38,244 bases of DNA, taken from a virus. Numbering within the stretch: the first letter of the stretch is position 1; every line of letters begins with the position of its first letter. The stretch lies in IMG/VR virus record IMGVR_UViG_3300046170_000340, positions 1-38,244 of that record; one strand, 5' to 3'. Shown piece after piece: positions 14,533 to 23,074 of this stretch. The position numbers and the translations under genes are program-made. The notes beneath the pieces were generated by a model. That model did no database searches. It worked only from the letters and a program-made list of their open reading frames with translations, and was not told the DNA's origin.

Positions 14533-16732
14533 CAAAAACTGTGTCAACAAAGAGAACCCACAGCTTGTAGCTAGGGGTTGGAAAAATGTACTAGTAGATA
14601 TTGACTATCTACTTGGGTGGGTTGACAAAGGCTACGGCTGGTGTTCAACCCATTTTATTGAACGCTATCGGAATGCAGACAATGCAGCAGGTAGCAACCT
14701 TATCGTTATTGATATTGACGGTGATACAACACTCGATGCTTTCTGGGCTACTCAGACTGCACGTGACTGGTGCTTAGCCACCTATACATCTGCAAGTCAT
14801 AGCGATAAAGAGCACAGGTTCCGTGCTTTGTTTCCACTAGAGACTGATTTGGAATCAGCATCACAACACCGTGGTGCTTACTGGTTGATTGTCAACCGAT
14901 TGCTAGCAGACCTTGGACTTGAATCGCTTAAAGATAACTGTGGTCAAAAGCCTGAGCGCCTTTGGTATGGCAGCTCAAGTACTACTAGCCGTCTTAATGA
15001 TGGCGCGATGGTTCCCGCTTTCTTGCTGGCTGATATTGACTACGAAGAGCCTGCGGATTTCGTACGTACTGATTGTGAAGACATTGATGTACGACGCTGT
15101 CAGTGGCTCCTACGTGAGTTCCTGGAGCCTACTAGCGACGATGAGTACGAGTCTTACTACGTGCCCGTCATGGCTGCCTGCGCTGGTGTAGGTGGCGTCT
15201 TATTTGATGACTGGGTTGACTGGGTTATCCGTGGTCATCATGGTCACAAAGAAGAAAACATTAGACCTTTTAAATGGAAAGGTCTCGGTAAGTATGCAGG
15301 TCATACTAAACTATATTCGCTTGCAAAGAAGCAAGATGCTAACTGGACTAGACACCTACCACCTGAACTTAAGTTTGGTGCTGTAGGTGGCGCTGTTGGT
15401 TATACAGAAACAGATCCACTTGTTAGTTTTGATGATGTCATTTCCCATGCTAAAGGAGAAAACCATATGGAGTTTGAACCAGAACCGTTACCTGACTCGA
15501 AAGAGGTCAAGAAGCGGGGCCGTCCAAAGAAAAGTAGTGAAGATGCTGCTAAGGAGCGTGAAGCTGATGTAGAGAAAGTAAGAACTATTCTCACTGACTT
15601 ACGTAAGAATGAGCTCACTAATGCTATTGAGTACACTGATGCTCAAGGTAAAACGATTGCACTTCAAGGTAATGACCTTGACTTAATGACTACTAAGATG
15701 GCATGCGAGCACGGGATATTTATCCCTGAGCCACGCATTAAATCTGCTATTCAATATGCAGCGCAGAAGAATAGCTACTGTCCCATCCGTCGTTACCTTG
15801 ACCACTGTGCTGCTCATGCAAAGCCTCACAAAGATTGGGACAAGGTTGGTGAAATCTTCCTAGGTAACAAGCACAGCATTGCTACTCTCGCTATGCAACG
15901 CATGATGATTGGTGCAGTTGCTCGTGCTTATAACCCTGGCTGCTCTATGTCATGGCTACCCATCCTCGTGGGTGCTCAAGGTGTAGGTAAGTCTATGTTC
16001 TCTCGCAACCTAGTCCCTGACTTGTTGTTTGCAGAGATTACTACCCCACTAGATACGCTTATCAAAGAGCAGTACAGACTGCACGTTGCTTGGCTGCTAG
16101 AGCTACCTGAGATTGATAACTACTTCAACATCAGGAACATTGAAAACTTCAAGAACCTTGTGACTAGCAGAGTAGATGAAGTGCGTTACCCATACGCATC
16201 ACTGCCATCTAAGTTGCCACGTCGCTTCGTGATGATTGGTACTACTAACCGTAACCAGTTCCTTGTAGATAGCACAGGCAACAGACGTTTCGTACCACTT
16301 GAGATTGGCGGTGGCTTTCAGATTCCCTGGAAGCAACTAGCTGAAGAGCGTGACAGTCTTTGGGCTGCTGCTGTAGCCGCATTCCGTAGTGGAGAAGGCT
16401 ACGAGTTCAACAGTGGTGAGATTGCTGCTATCTCTGAGTACATCCAAGAGTTCGGTGACCCTGACCCCTGGATGGATAAGGTTGCTAGTTACGTAGCAAT
16501 CCGTGAAGAAGTTACAGCTGCTGATGTTCTTACACATGCACTTGAACTTGACCCACGCAACCAAGGTCGTAGGGAAGCAAGACGTATTGCTGATGTACTA
16601 CAGACTATGGGATGGCGACGACTAGTCACCTCCCGTAAAGACCCAGTCACTGGTAAGTCTAAGTCTGTTCGTGTATGGCAACGTCCTAAAGATGACCCTC
16701 TGACTGAAGACCATATCCTTAATGACTTCTAA
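14501..16732 (+). CDS. Primase/helicase: N-terminal PrimPol (AEP) and C-terminal VapE-type ATPase
   Basis: 743 aa, the longest uninterrupted gene of the left half. N-terminal half: archaeo-eukaryotic primase signatures LIVIDIDGDT (D-x-D), SASHS (s-x-H) and RFRALFPLE, then RLWYGSSS. Basic linker near residue 340 (KKRGRPKK). C-terminal half: VirE/VapE superfamily-3-like ATPase with Walker A VGAQGVGKS near residue 490, Walker B WLLELPEID, and sensor/Arg region VMIGTTNRNQFLVDSTGNRRF. It would prime and unwind phage DNA at the fork. The fold differs from the T7 TOPRIM/DnaB primase-helicase although the polymerase is T7-like. Confidence 0.88.
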   Translation: MTKKILKIAVNKNCVNKENPQLVARGWKNVLVDIDYLLGWVDKGYGWCSTHFIERYRNADNAAGSNLIVIDIDGDTTLDAFWATQTARDWCLATYTSASHSDKEHRFRALFPLETDLESASQHRGAYWLIVNRLLADLGLESLKDNCGQKPERLWYGSSSTTSRLNDGAMVPAFLLADIDYEEPADFVRTDCEDIDVRRCQWLLREFLEPTSDDEYESYYVPVMAACAGVGGVLFDDWVDWVIRGHHGHKEENIRPFKWKGLGKYAGHTKLYSLAKKQDANWTRHLPPELKFGAVGGAVGYTETDPLVSFDDVISHAKGENHMEFEPEPLPDSKEVKKRGRPKKSSEDAAKEREADVEKVRTILTDLRKNELTNAIEYTDAQGKTIALQGNDLDLMTTKMACEHGIFIPEPRIKSAIQYAAQKNSYCPIRRYLDHCAAHAKPHKDWDKVGEIFLGNKHSIATLAMQRMMIGAVARAYNPGCSMSWLPILVGAQGVGKSMFSRNLVPDLLFAEITTPLDTLIKEQYRLHVAWLLELPEIDNYFNIRNIENFKNLVTSRVDEVRYPYASLPSKLPRRFVMIGTTNRNQFLVDSTGNRRFVPLEIGGGFQIPWKQLAEERDSLWAAAVAAFRSGEGYEFNSGEIAAISEYIQEFGDPDPWMDKVASYVAIREEVTAADVLTHALELDPRNQGRREARRIADVLQTMGWRRLVTSRKDPVTGKSKSVRVWQRPKDDPLTEDHILNDF

Positions 16733-16881
16733 TGTACTGGACTTTTATTAATTACAACGACGGTGATGAGGTCACTGTCGAAGCGGAAGGGTTTGATGAA
16801 GCTTGTCACATCATGTTTGGAGACGATACTTATGACTATTGTTCTTACGAACTAAGTGAAAGCTCTGATACAGAACCTTAA
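16732..16881 (+). CDS. Small acidic hypothetical protein (49 aa)
   Basis: TAATG junction with the primase/helicase gene. The 49-aa product is very acidic (many Asp and Glu, almost no Lys or Arg), Tyr-rich, with two Cys. A DNA-mimic character is conceivable from charge alone but unsupported otherwise. The family is not recognised. Confidence 0.55.
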   Translation: MYWTFINYNDGDEVTVEAEGFDEACHIMFGDDTYDYCSYELSESSDTEP

Positions 16882-16933
16882 CTCACACAAATAACACTTT
16901 TTCACTACACTTTAACTACGGAATAAAAATATA

Positions 16934-17164
16934 ATGAATTCAAATGACATCAAAATTGGCTTGCGTGTTGACATTGAAGGCAGGACTGCACTGGTTGTAG
17001 GTCGCCCTGAGTACTACACACCTCGCGCAAAGCTTGTTCGTATCAAGTATGAAAATAGTACTCGTTATGAATACAAACTTAGCCATCAAATGCAAGCACT
17101 ACCTATCGCTCAGCAATACCCACACCACGGTGGTACTCATGTAAAACCTGAAGGAGAATTCTAA
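16934..17164 (+). CDS. Small hypothetical protein (76 aa)
   Basis: Beta-rich start (IKIGLRVDIEGRTALVVGRP) resembling a small barrel, His-rich C-terminal part (YPHHGGTHVKPEGEF). The TAA overlaps the next ATG (TAATG). No specific family assigned. Confidence 0.65.
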   Translation: MNSNDIKIGLRVDIEGRTALVVGRPEYYTPRAKLVRIKYENSTRYEYKLSHQMQALPIAQQYPHHGGTHVKPEGEF

Positions 17165-17943
17165 TGGCTGAAGCTCAACCCTCTAAGAAGCGTGGTGGTC
17201 ACGCTTACGGTAGACGCGTAACTCAACTCTCTAACACTGCAGAAGAGGGTGAGCTTTGTCTATATACAGGTCACTCGTTAGGTAGGTTCTCTACTCACAG
17301 CATGCGATACGACAGTCACCAAGCGTGTACTCGTTGTGTTGCATCTGCTCGTGAAGGTCGAATGTCTTTTGACATTGACCGCTTGTTAAAGAAGCACCGT
17401 AAACGTGCTCTAAAGTTTTGGTCTCAAGTAGATATCAGTAACCCTGACGACTGCTGGATGTGGAATGGCTGCATTAACAAACGCACCAAGCAACCACAGT
17501 TCTCCTGGCGTAGGCATGGGCTTGCTAGCTCGACTCAACATCATCCACAACGCGTTGCTATGTGGTTCACTTGGGGAGATTTAGGCTATACAGGAGTCAA
17601 AACTACTTGCGGTGAAAAGTATTGCTGCAATCCATTTCATCTCATCCCACAGCACGTCGGTGTCTTTGTTGACCACGACAGTTACCTTGAAAGCTTTGAG
17701 CTTGCTTGTGAAATCCATACGCTTAAGCAGCAGATTGCTGAGTATGTATTAGAAGAAGCACTCAAAGAACAAGAACGTATTGATGCATCTTCCGAACTAA
17801 ATGCTCGAGAAGACTTAATGCTTAACCCTGATACAGGGTTTGGTGAACGCTTTGAAGCTGTCATGACTGACATGCTTGCAGGTAGACATGCATCACAAGT
17901 CAACATTCACCAAGAAGGTTTACATCGAGGTCCAGCAGGATAA
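17164..17943 (+). CDS. HNH-like (His-Me finger) zinc-binding nuclease candidate
   Basis: 259 aa. The N-terminal part has CxxC pairs (TRCVAS region). Residues 98-160 resemble the zinc-loop of phage HNH/His-Me endonucleases: CWMWNG, then a positively charged stretch, RVAMWFTWGDLG, then TCGEKYCCNPFHLIPQ (C..C-C-N-P-x-H-L). The His usually preceding the first Cys (v-x-H-x-C) is not present (KTTCG), so catalysis is uncertain. Acidic helical C-terminus (LEEALKEQERID). Location in the replication cluster suggests resolvase/endonuclease or DNA-binding duty. Confidence 0.55.
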   Translation: MAEAQPSKKRGGHAYGRRVTQLSNTAEEGELCLYTGHSLGRFSTHSMRYDSHQACTRCVASAREGRMSFDIDRLLKKHRKRALKFWSQVDISNPDDCWMWNGCINKRTKQPQFSWRRHGLASSTQHHPQRVAMWFTWGDLGYTGVKTTCGEKYCCNPFHLIPQHVGVFVDHDSYLESFELACEIHTLKQQIAEYVLEEALKEQERIDASSELNAREDLMLNPDTGFGERFEAVMTDMLAGRHASQVNIHQEGLHRGPAG

Positions 17944-18011
17944 TGATGAAAACCCCACGGAAGAATTTTAATTTACTTAACATCAAACAAGAGTCATTGA
18001 ATTATGTCTAG
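17943..18011 (+). CDS. Possible 22-aa leader peptide
   Basis: ATG overlapping the previous TAA opens a 22-codon basic peptide ending after the next gene's ATG (4-base-type overlap at 18004-18011). It may only couple translation between neighbours. Weak support. Confidence 0.25.
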   Translation: MMKTPRKNFNLLNIKQESLNYV

Positions 18012-18423
18012 ACGAACTGACCTACTACAAAATCTTCTCCAATCTGAAAAGTTTGGTGATGAGAAATCACAAGAGCAGAAGTTTCTTGCAGCTACTGCAG
18101 AGCTTATCTTGACTGACCTCATCAACATTGCAATCAAAGGTGTAGAAGCACAAGGCGCTGGTTCGTTGGTTATCAATCTCATGAACGACTCCACGACATT
18201 TATGTCCGGGAGTTCTATTGAAGCTGATATCTATACTGCTGAGCAAGAAGAGGATGCTGACATCCTTGAGTTCTTGCGTGGACTGATGGAAGAAATCGAC
18301 ACTAATGACTGGTCAACAAACGTATTAATTACCTTGATTAGTGATGCTGGAACAAGAACATTTGCTGTCGAAGCAGGAGGGAGCCAAGAGAGCTTCAGCT
18401 CGCTCGCAGCAGAATTTATCTGA
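18004..18423 (+). CDS. Hypothetical protein (139 aa)
   Basis: Helical N-terminus (QNLLQSEKFGDEKSQEQKFLAATAELILTDLINIAIKGVE), then a beta-rich half with SSIEADIYTAEQEEDADILEFLRGLMEEID. Acidic, no membrane segment, no Cys. The end overlaps the Dam-like gene by about 80 bases. The family is not recognised. Confidence 0.6.
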   Translation: MSRRTDLLQNLLQSEKFGDEKSQEQKFLAATAELILTDLINIAIKGVEAQGAGSLVINLMNDSTTFMSGSSIEADIYTAEQEEDADILEFLRGLMEEIDTNDWSTNVLITLISDAGTRTFAVEAGGSQESFSSLAAEFI

Positions 18424-19012
18424 CAAACTGAAAGCTTCTGGATTGAAGCTACCTCTCTATCCAACTCCACAGCTCATTGAGCGTGCGCGTGAAGTCATGG
18501 GTGGGATTGACTTTGACCCTACCTCTGACCCTGTACAGCAGGTGCTTGTAGATGCAACATCAGTTCCATCATTAGAAAGTAATCCACTCAAAGAACATTG
18601 GCATGGGAATGTATGGGTTGCACCTAAGGGTGCTGTACGTAATTCTCGTATCTGGTTAAATAAAACTATTAATGAATACCGTAATGGTTATATCAATAGC
18701 TTTATATTTTTTACCAGTGCATCTGAAATCATTAGAGCTACACCAGTTATGTGGGACTACCCAGTCTGCATTCCTTTCAAACGTATTAAGCAACTGCGTG
18801 CTACATCTAATGGGTTTGAACCTGTCTGTCCATCTACTTGGAATGCCATCGTCTATGGTCCACCACTTGATACTATGATGAATGACATTGACAAAGTCAC
18901 ACTGTTTCATAACAAGTTCCGTGATGTTGGTCGTGTTATTTACAATGAGTACGCAGGAGATAGCTGGGCTAAAGACCTAGAGTATTACGAAGAAAGCAAG
19001 GGGAATATCTAA
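18341..19012 (+). CDS. Dam-like N6-adenine methyltransferase fold lacking the catalytic motif
   Basis: Up to 223 aa; the start may be downstream of 18341 because the first 25 codons overlap another gene. It follows the phage Dam layout: YPTPQLIERAREVMGGIDFDPTSDP (AdoMet-binding DP.SDP), a VLVDATSVPSLESNPLKEHW block, then GNVWVAPKG, SFIFFTSASEIIRATP and CIPFKRIKQL. Where the family has the catalytic NPPY there is VAPKG, so methylation is not expected. The AdoMet-site segment remains. It might be a non-catalytic DNA-binding or SAM-binding protein. A later GPP in VYGPPLD is not in the motif position. Confidence 0.65.
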   Translation: MMLEQEHLLSKQEGAKRASARSQQNLSDKLKASGLKLPLYPTPQLIERAREVMGGIDFDPTSDPVQQVLVDATSVPSLESNPLKEHWHGNVWVAPKGAVRNSRIWLNKTINEYRNGYINSFIFFTSASEIIRATPVMWDYPVCIPFKRIKQLRATSNGFEPVCPSTWNAIVYGPPLDTMMNDIDKVTLFHNKFRDVGRVIYNEYAGDSWAKDLEYYEESKGNI

Positions 19013-19422
19013 TGAGCAAACATATAACCCCTAGCTACATGTACAATTTCCCATCTGGATTAAACATTCATCCGTGCCGATTAATTCAACGTGACGGTAC
19101 ATTGATGTGGAAGCACGCTTTGCTTTACCAAGGTCAACTTAATTTGCCTACAACTGAAGCACACGAGCAGCACATAATAAAAACTGCTCAGCGCCTAGAG
19201 GAACTGAACAGTTGGGTGTCTCGTGATTTAGAACCATGGAATGGAATCAAAATCATTGCTTGGTATGCTCCTCACATTGAAGAGCTAGCCGAAGGTATTG
19301 GTGTTTATTTTAAGCACTCACAGTATGATACTAATCAAATATCTGATATCTTATCTGCACATATTCAAAGTCATGAGACCTTGAATGCTAATGATAGATA
19401 CGTATATTTTAAGCGCTGTTGA
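19012..19422 (+). CDS. Hypothetical protein (136 aa)
   Basis: ATG overlaps the previous TAA. Mixed alpha/beta, Tyr- and His-rich (MYNFPSGLNIHPCRLIQRDGTLMWKHALLYQG), no membrane segment. It is the last plus-strand gene before a convergent hairpin. The family is not recognised. Confidence 0.6.
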   Translation: MSKHITPSYMYNFPSGLNIHPCRLIQRDGTLMWKHALLYQGQLNLPTTEAHEQHIIKTAQRLEELNSWVSRDLEPWNGIKIIAWYAPHIEELAEGIGVYFKHSQYDTNQISDILSAHIQSHETLNANDRYVYFKRC

Positions 19423-19442
19423 TTGCGCCCTAACGAGCGCTT
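19411..19442. terminator. Inverted repeat between convergent genes
   Basis: AAGCGCT and AGCGCTT form a perfect 7-bp inverted repeat, with an inner GCGC/GCGC pairing. It overlaps the end of the plus gene and lies 6 bases from the end of the minus-strand DUF3310 gene. It could stop transcription from both sides. Confidence 0.5.
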
Positions 19443-19447
19443 TATAA

Positions 19448-19819
19448 CTATAGCGAATCTATTAGACGGTTCAAATACCATCTCGCCTTCTCTGCGTCTT
19501 GCTTAGGGTCATCCTTAAGCCACAGTCGTAGCAGATACTTTAGTGCCTGTGCTTGAAGCATTCCTGCTTTAACTTCAGGTGCATCTTGAATAGCATCTTC
19601 AATAATGTCAATCGCTTCTTGACTGCCTCGTGTGTAATGAGCAGGGCTATTGACCTTGTCTGATTTACCGTACTCACTAAAGCTGATTACATCCTTGCCA
19701 CCCCAATGAAACGGCACTGACTGTGCAGCTTGATTATGGAAATCAATAGTGTCGTAATCAATCTTCCCGCACCATGACTCAAACTTATCATTGTTCTTGA
19801 GAAAGTCTTCGTAATCCAT
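19448..19819 (-). CDS. DUF3310 family protein (T7 gp1.7-like nucleotide kinase family)
   Basis: 123 aa on the minus strand within a plus-strand region. The DUF3310 pattern is in the C-terminal two thirds: SDKVNSPAHYTRGSQEAIDIIE, then QALKYLLRLWLKDDPKQDAEKARWYLNRLI. T7 gp1.7 of this family is a dTMP/dGMP kinase, so a role in dNTP supply is reasonable by family; activity is not shown here. The N-terminal 55 residues are an acidic, aromatic extension. Alone on its strand, it needs its own promoter in 19820-19875, where I see no clear motif. Confidence 0.8.
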   Translation of the reverse strand: MDYEDFLKNNDKFESWCGKIDYDTIDFHNQAAQSVPFHWGGKDVISFSEYGKSDKVNSPAHYTRGSQEAIDIIEDAIQDAPEVKAGMLQAQALKYLLRLWLKDDPKQDAEKARWYLNRLIDSL

Positions 19820-19880
19820 ATGTAGTCGCAGCTATGTGTTTCACTACCTAATATAGGAGTGAAAGTACTATTTTGTGGAT

Positions 19881-20441
19881 ATGATTGCACCATTAGGAGA
19901 CCCGACTTATATTAAAAATAAAGAGAAATACTTTATGTCAATCGCTAAGACAGTAGGACTTGCTTCAACGCATCCTAAGTCTCCTGGCGGCTGCATTCTT
20001 GTACGTGACCGAGAGATTATTGGTGATGGCAGGTCTATACTTACAGCATCAAAAGTTGAAATTGATTGTCTGACATATGCTATTGCTACATGCTCTAAGC
20101 GAGGTACACCTACTACTGGTGCTACTGTTTATACAACACGCTATCCCTTCTCTGCCTCAGTCTTTCAGTGTTACCTAATGGGTATCAAAAAGATTGTTGT
20201 CCTTGCACATGAATGGGAAGCTTATTACAAAGATGAATTCCGTCGAGCTGCACGGCTTGCGCGTGAACTAAGCATCGCAATCGAACCTCTTTTCGATGAG
20301 GAAGACCCACGCTTTGGAGTTAACAAAGCACCTAAACGCAAACTTGAAAAAGAACTCTACGACGCATCTACTTTTGTCGTCGATGAGTATGACCCACAAA
20401 CTACTACTGAAATTTTAGATGACAACCAACCTACTGTTTGA
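19881..20441 (+). CDS. dCMP-deaminase-fold protein lacking zinc ligands
   Basis: 187 aa from ATG 19881 (a GTG two codons upstream is possible). Overall order matches dCMP deaminases: EKYFMSIAKTVGLAST, then a GGCILVRDREIIGDGRS strand, then ATVYTTRYPFSAS, then GIKKIVVL, then YKDEFRRAARLARELSIAIEPL. The zinc/catalytic HAE is ASKVEIDC and the PCxxC pair is PFSAS, so His and both Cys ligands are gone. It is therefore unlikely to deaminate dCMP. The intact fold and good length suggest a retained binding or regulatory role. It overlaps the polymerase start by 23 bases. Confidence 0.75.
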   Translation: MIAPLGDPTYIKNKEKYFMSIAKTVGLASTHPKSPGGCILVRDREIIGDGRSILTASKVEIDCLTYAIATCSKRGTPTTGATVYTTRYPFSASVFQCYLMGIKKIVVLAHEWEAYYKDEFRRAARLARELSIAIEPLFDEEDPRFGVNKAPKRKLEKELYDASTFVVDEYDPQTTTEILDDNQPTV

Positions 20442-22248
20442 CCTTGAGACCACTGGACTTCTACGTCGTGGCTCCACAATCCATTGCATCGTCATGCGTG
20501 ACATGAACACAGCTGACGAACCTATTGTCTTTGACTACAAGCCTGAGCGTGCTGTCGTTCAAGGCATCAAGCAACTTGAGAATGCTGATGCACTTATTGG
20601 ACACAACATCACTGGCTATGACATCCCTCTTATCAAAGAGCAGTTCCCTGACTTCGACTTCCAAGGTGAAGTGCTTGACACTCTTGTCATGTCTCGCCTT
20701 GTACTATCCAAACATCAGTGACCGCGATTATGAGCGTCGTCCTGATGGGATGCCTCAGCGTTTGTATGGACGTCACTCTCTCGAAGCATGGGGCTATCGC
20801 TTAAAGTGTTTCAAGGGAGACTTTGCAAAGAACGACAGTAACGACTGGAGTACTTATACCCCTGAGATGCTTGATTATTGCATCCAAGATACGCAAGTCA
20901 CACTGCGTTTATACGAATTACTACAACGGAGAATGGAGACTTATGCCTGATTACATCAAACTCGAAATGGATATGGCCATGCTTATGGCTCAGCAAGAAG
21001 CATCAGGGTTTCGCTTTGATATGGATGCTGCCGTGCGTGTACGTGCACAGCTCCAAGATGAGTTTGATTCTATTACTGAAGCTATTGCCAAAATATATCT
21101 GTACTGTACCGGGTAAAGTCTTTACTCCCTAAGCGTGCAGATAAGAAGCGTGGCTATGTAGCAGGTGCTCCTATGACACGCCTGACTGACTTCAATCCGA
21201 CGTCACGTCAGAACATTGCCTGGGCATTGCAGACCTTCCGTGGTGCTCGTTTCACAAGGATTACAGAGACTGGTAAGCCTAAGGTTGATGAAGCAACTCT
21301 CTCTGAGGTGCGGGACATTGCACTGTCTGCTGGTAATCAGCAGCTACATGACGAGTGTGAGATGTTTATCCGTCTGTTGACCTTGCAGAAGTGGCTGGGT
21401 CAGCTGTCCGAGGGAACCAACTCTTGGTTCAACTCTATTGAGGGGGACGGCTGTATCCACCACAGCTGCACACTGTCAACACAGACGGGACGTAATGCTC
21501 ACCGTGGTCCCAACTTGGGCCAGGTCGTCTCTGCACCATGGGCACGTGAACTATTTGTTCCACACCCTGGTCATGTCATGGTGGGTGCTGACTTAGAAGG
21601 TCTGGAATTAAGACTGCTTGGGCACTACCTAGCAGCCTTTGATGAAGGCTCCTTCGCTGAGGTTGTTGTCAACGGCGACATCCATCAGCAGAACGCTGAC
21701 CGTGTGGGGTGTACACGTACACAAGTCAAGACCCTCACGTATGCGTTCATATATGGTGCCGGTGACGTGAAGCTTGGCCATAGTCTTCAGCCTGAGCTGT
21801 CAGATGCACAGAAGAAAACACTTGGCGGTGAGTTACGCCGCAAATTCCTTGACGCTATCCCTGGATTGGAGCCATTAGTAGATGCAGTTAAACTTAAAGT
21901 TCGGTCAACTGGTCGCCTTAGGGGCCTTGATGGGCGTCCTATATTCTGTCGTGCTGAGCACAGTAGTCCCAACTTCTTACTTCAGTCTGCCGGAGCAATC
22001 ATCTCCAAGCGATGGGTGGTGATTGGACAGCAACTGTTAACGATGCAGGGACTTACATATGACGTTGACTACACCCGTTGTGCCTACGTGCACGATGAAG
22101 TGCAGATGTCTGTCGTACCTGCTGAAGTTGATCGCATGAAGATGCTGTTAGAAGCAGCAGCACCTGAAGCTGGTAAGTATTACAACCTGCGTGTACCTAT
22201 TGGCTGCATGCTGCTGACCATGGAGATAACTGGGCAGCTACCCACTAA
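20419..22248 (+). CDS. Family A DNA polymerase (T7-like), several frame breaks
   Basis: Reconstructed at about 608 aa. The 3'-5' exonuclease begins LLFDLETTGLL (D-x-E) with HNITGYDIPLI and DTLVMSRL; then YERRPDGMPQRLYGRHSLEAWGYRLK and LDYCIQDTQVT. The polymerase domain has TGRNAHRGPNLGQV, motif A GADLEGLELRLLGHY, motif B RTQVKTLTYAFIYGAGD and motif C YVHDEVQMS. Breaks (one extra base each) lie near 20701, 20945, 21099-21111 and 21130, and a lost base near 22208 gives a family-typical GDNWAATH end at TAA 22246-22248. In the raw frame the C-terminus runs to 22489 into the next gene. It replicates the phage genome with the PrimPol protein. Confidence 0.92.
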
Positions 22249-22339
22249 ATTAGCTAGACTATATATACGTTCATCCCCTAACATAGGGGACGCAAGTACT
22301 CTACGAATGAGAGGAAGGAACGGGAAACTACACCTCACT

Positions 22340-22536
22340 ATGGAGTTTCCAATGACCCAAATTCAAGCCCGTGCTGTCGAGAATGCTCGTAAAGAGTACC
22401 GTCGTGCACAGAACGAACTGCGTGTTCACCGCCTTTCTGAGACCGCGTACCGTGGTATTCCCACAGTTTCAATCCTACTACCCCAGTAGAGCGTCACGGT
22501 TGTTTCACTTATCGTGGCGTTAGTTACTGCCACTAA
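22340..22536 (+). CDS. Small protein with YRG motifs (about 65 aa, frame-broken)
   Basis: Starts at ATG 22340 or 22352 (MTQIQARAVENARKEYRRAQNELRV). A lost base near 22469 joins it to a frame ending HGCFTYRGVSYCH, stop 22534-22536. Two YRG-containing segments (AYRGIPT and TYRGVSY) support the join. The raw frame would end at 22489. A basic helix precedes the YRG part. A terminator follows 24 bases on. Confidence 0.5.
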
Positions 22537-22559
22537 TTGACAATTAAATAAGTGTATAT

Positions 22560-22584
22560 CCCTCCTATCGGAGGGTCTTTTTTT
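22560..22584 (+). terminator. Terminator after the replication cluster
   Basis: A 6-bp CCCTCC/GGAGGG stem with loop TATC, then TCTTTTTTT. It closes the long plus-strand replication transcript and immediately precedes the barrel-protein unit. It is nearly identical to the terminator at 23041. Confidence 0.9.
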
Positions 22585-22598
22585 GTTCTTTTATAACA

Positions 22599-22604
22599 TA
22601 TAAT
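22599..22604 (+). promoter_or_regulatory. Candidate -10 box for the barrel-protein gene
   Basis: A perfect TATAAT lies 49 bases before the ATG, just after the upstream terminator. No good -35 hexamer is seen at normal spacing. An AGCGA/TCGCT inverted repeat at about 22611-22630 lies in the presumed leader. Confidence 0.45.
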
Positions 22605-22652
22605 AATCTAAGCGATGAGTATAAATCGCTATACATACGTATTACATCTATT

Positions 22653-23024
22653 ATGAAATCTATTATTGCCGTTGCAGCTCTGTCTGCTTTGTCTGCTCCT
22701 GCTTTCGCTGGTCCTTATGCCAACGTTGAGAACAATGCAGGCTGGGTTGGTGACGACTTCACCGCCGCTGTGACTGAAGTGCACGCTGGCTATGAGTTTG
22801 AAGCTAGCGATTCTGTTACCCTATATGTACAGGCAGGTCCTGCTTTCATCTCTATTGAAGATGAAGACTTGGAGACCGAAGTGTCTGGTAAATTTGGTGT
22901 TACTGCCGATGTCTCAGAATCATTCGAACTCTACGGAGAAGTCGCATTCCTCACGGAAGACCAAGAATTTGACGTGGATACCCTTACATTGGGTACCAAG
23001 GTTGGTGCAACCTACCGCTTCTGA
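22653..23024 (+). CDS. Exported outer-membrane beta-barrel-like protein
   Basis: 123 aa. Residues 1-19 form a classic signal peptide (MKSIIAVAALSALSAPAFA, cleavage after AFA). The mature chain alternates hydrophobic and polar residues in about eight short strands (TAAVTEVHAGYEFEAS, VTLYVQAGPAFISI, GKFGVTADVS, FELYGEVAFLT) and ends in TYRF, the terminal aromatic typical of barrels inserted by BamA. It is acidic overall. It resembles small cyanobacterial/OmpA-like barrels. As a phage gene it may alter the host outer membrane (superinfection exclusion or permeability); that is inference. It has its own promoter candidate and terminator. Confidence 0.75.
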   Translation: MKSIIAVAALSALSAPAFAGPYANVENNAGWVGDDFTAAVTEVHAGYEFEASDSVTLYVQAGPAFISIEDEDLETEVSGKFGVTADVSESFELYGEVAFLTEDQEFDVDTLTLGTKVGATYRF

Positions 23025-23040
23025 TAAATAACTACTGTTC

Positions 23041-23064
23041 CCCCTCCTAACGGAGGGGTTTTTT
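23041..23064. terminator. Terminator after the barrel gene
   Basis: A 7-bp CCCCTCC/GGAGGGG stem, loop TAAC, then TTTTTT. It is 16 bases after the barrel stop and 11 bases from the end of the convergent minus-strand gene. Confidence 0.9.
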
Positions 23065-23074
23065 GTCGTTTCTT

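Noticed and set aside
22249-22489. The polymerase raw frame extending to 22489.
   Set aside because: The chain ends family-like (GDNWAATH) at 22248 in another frame, and the later codons are the separate 22340 gene.
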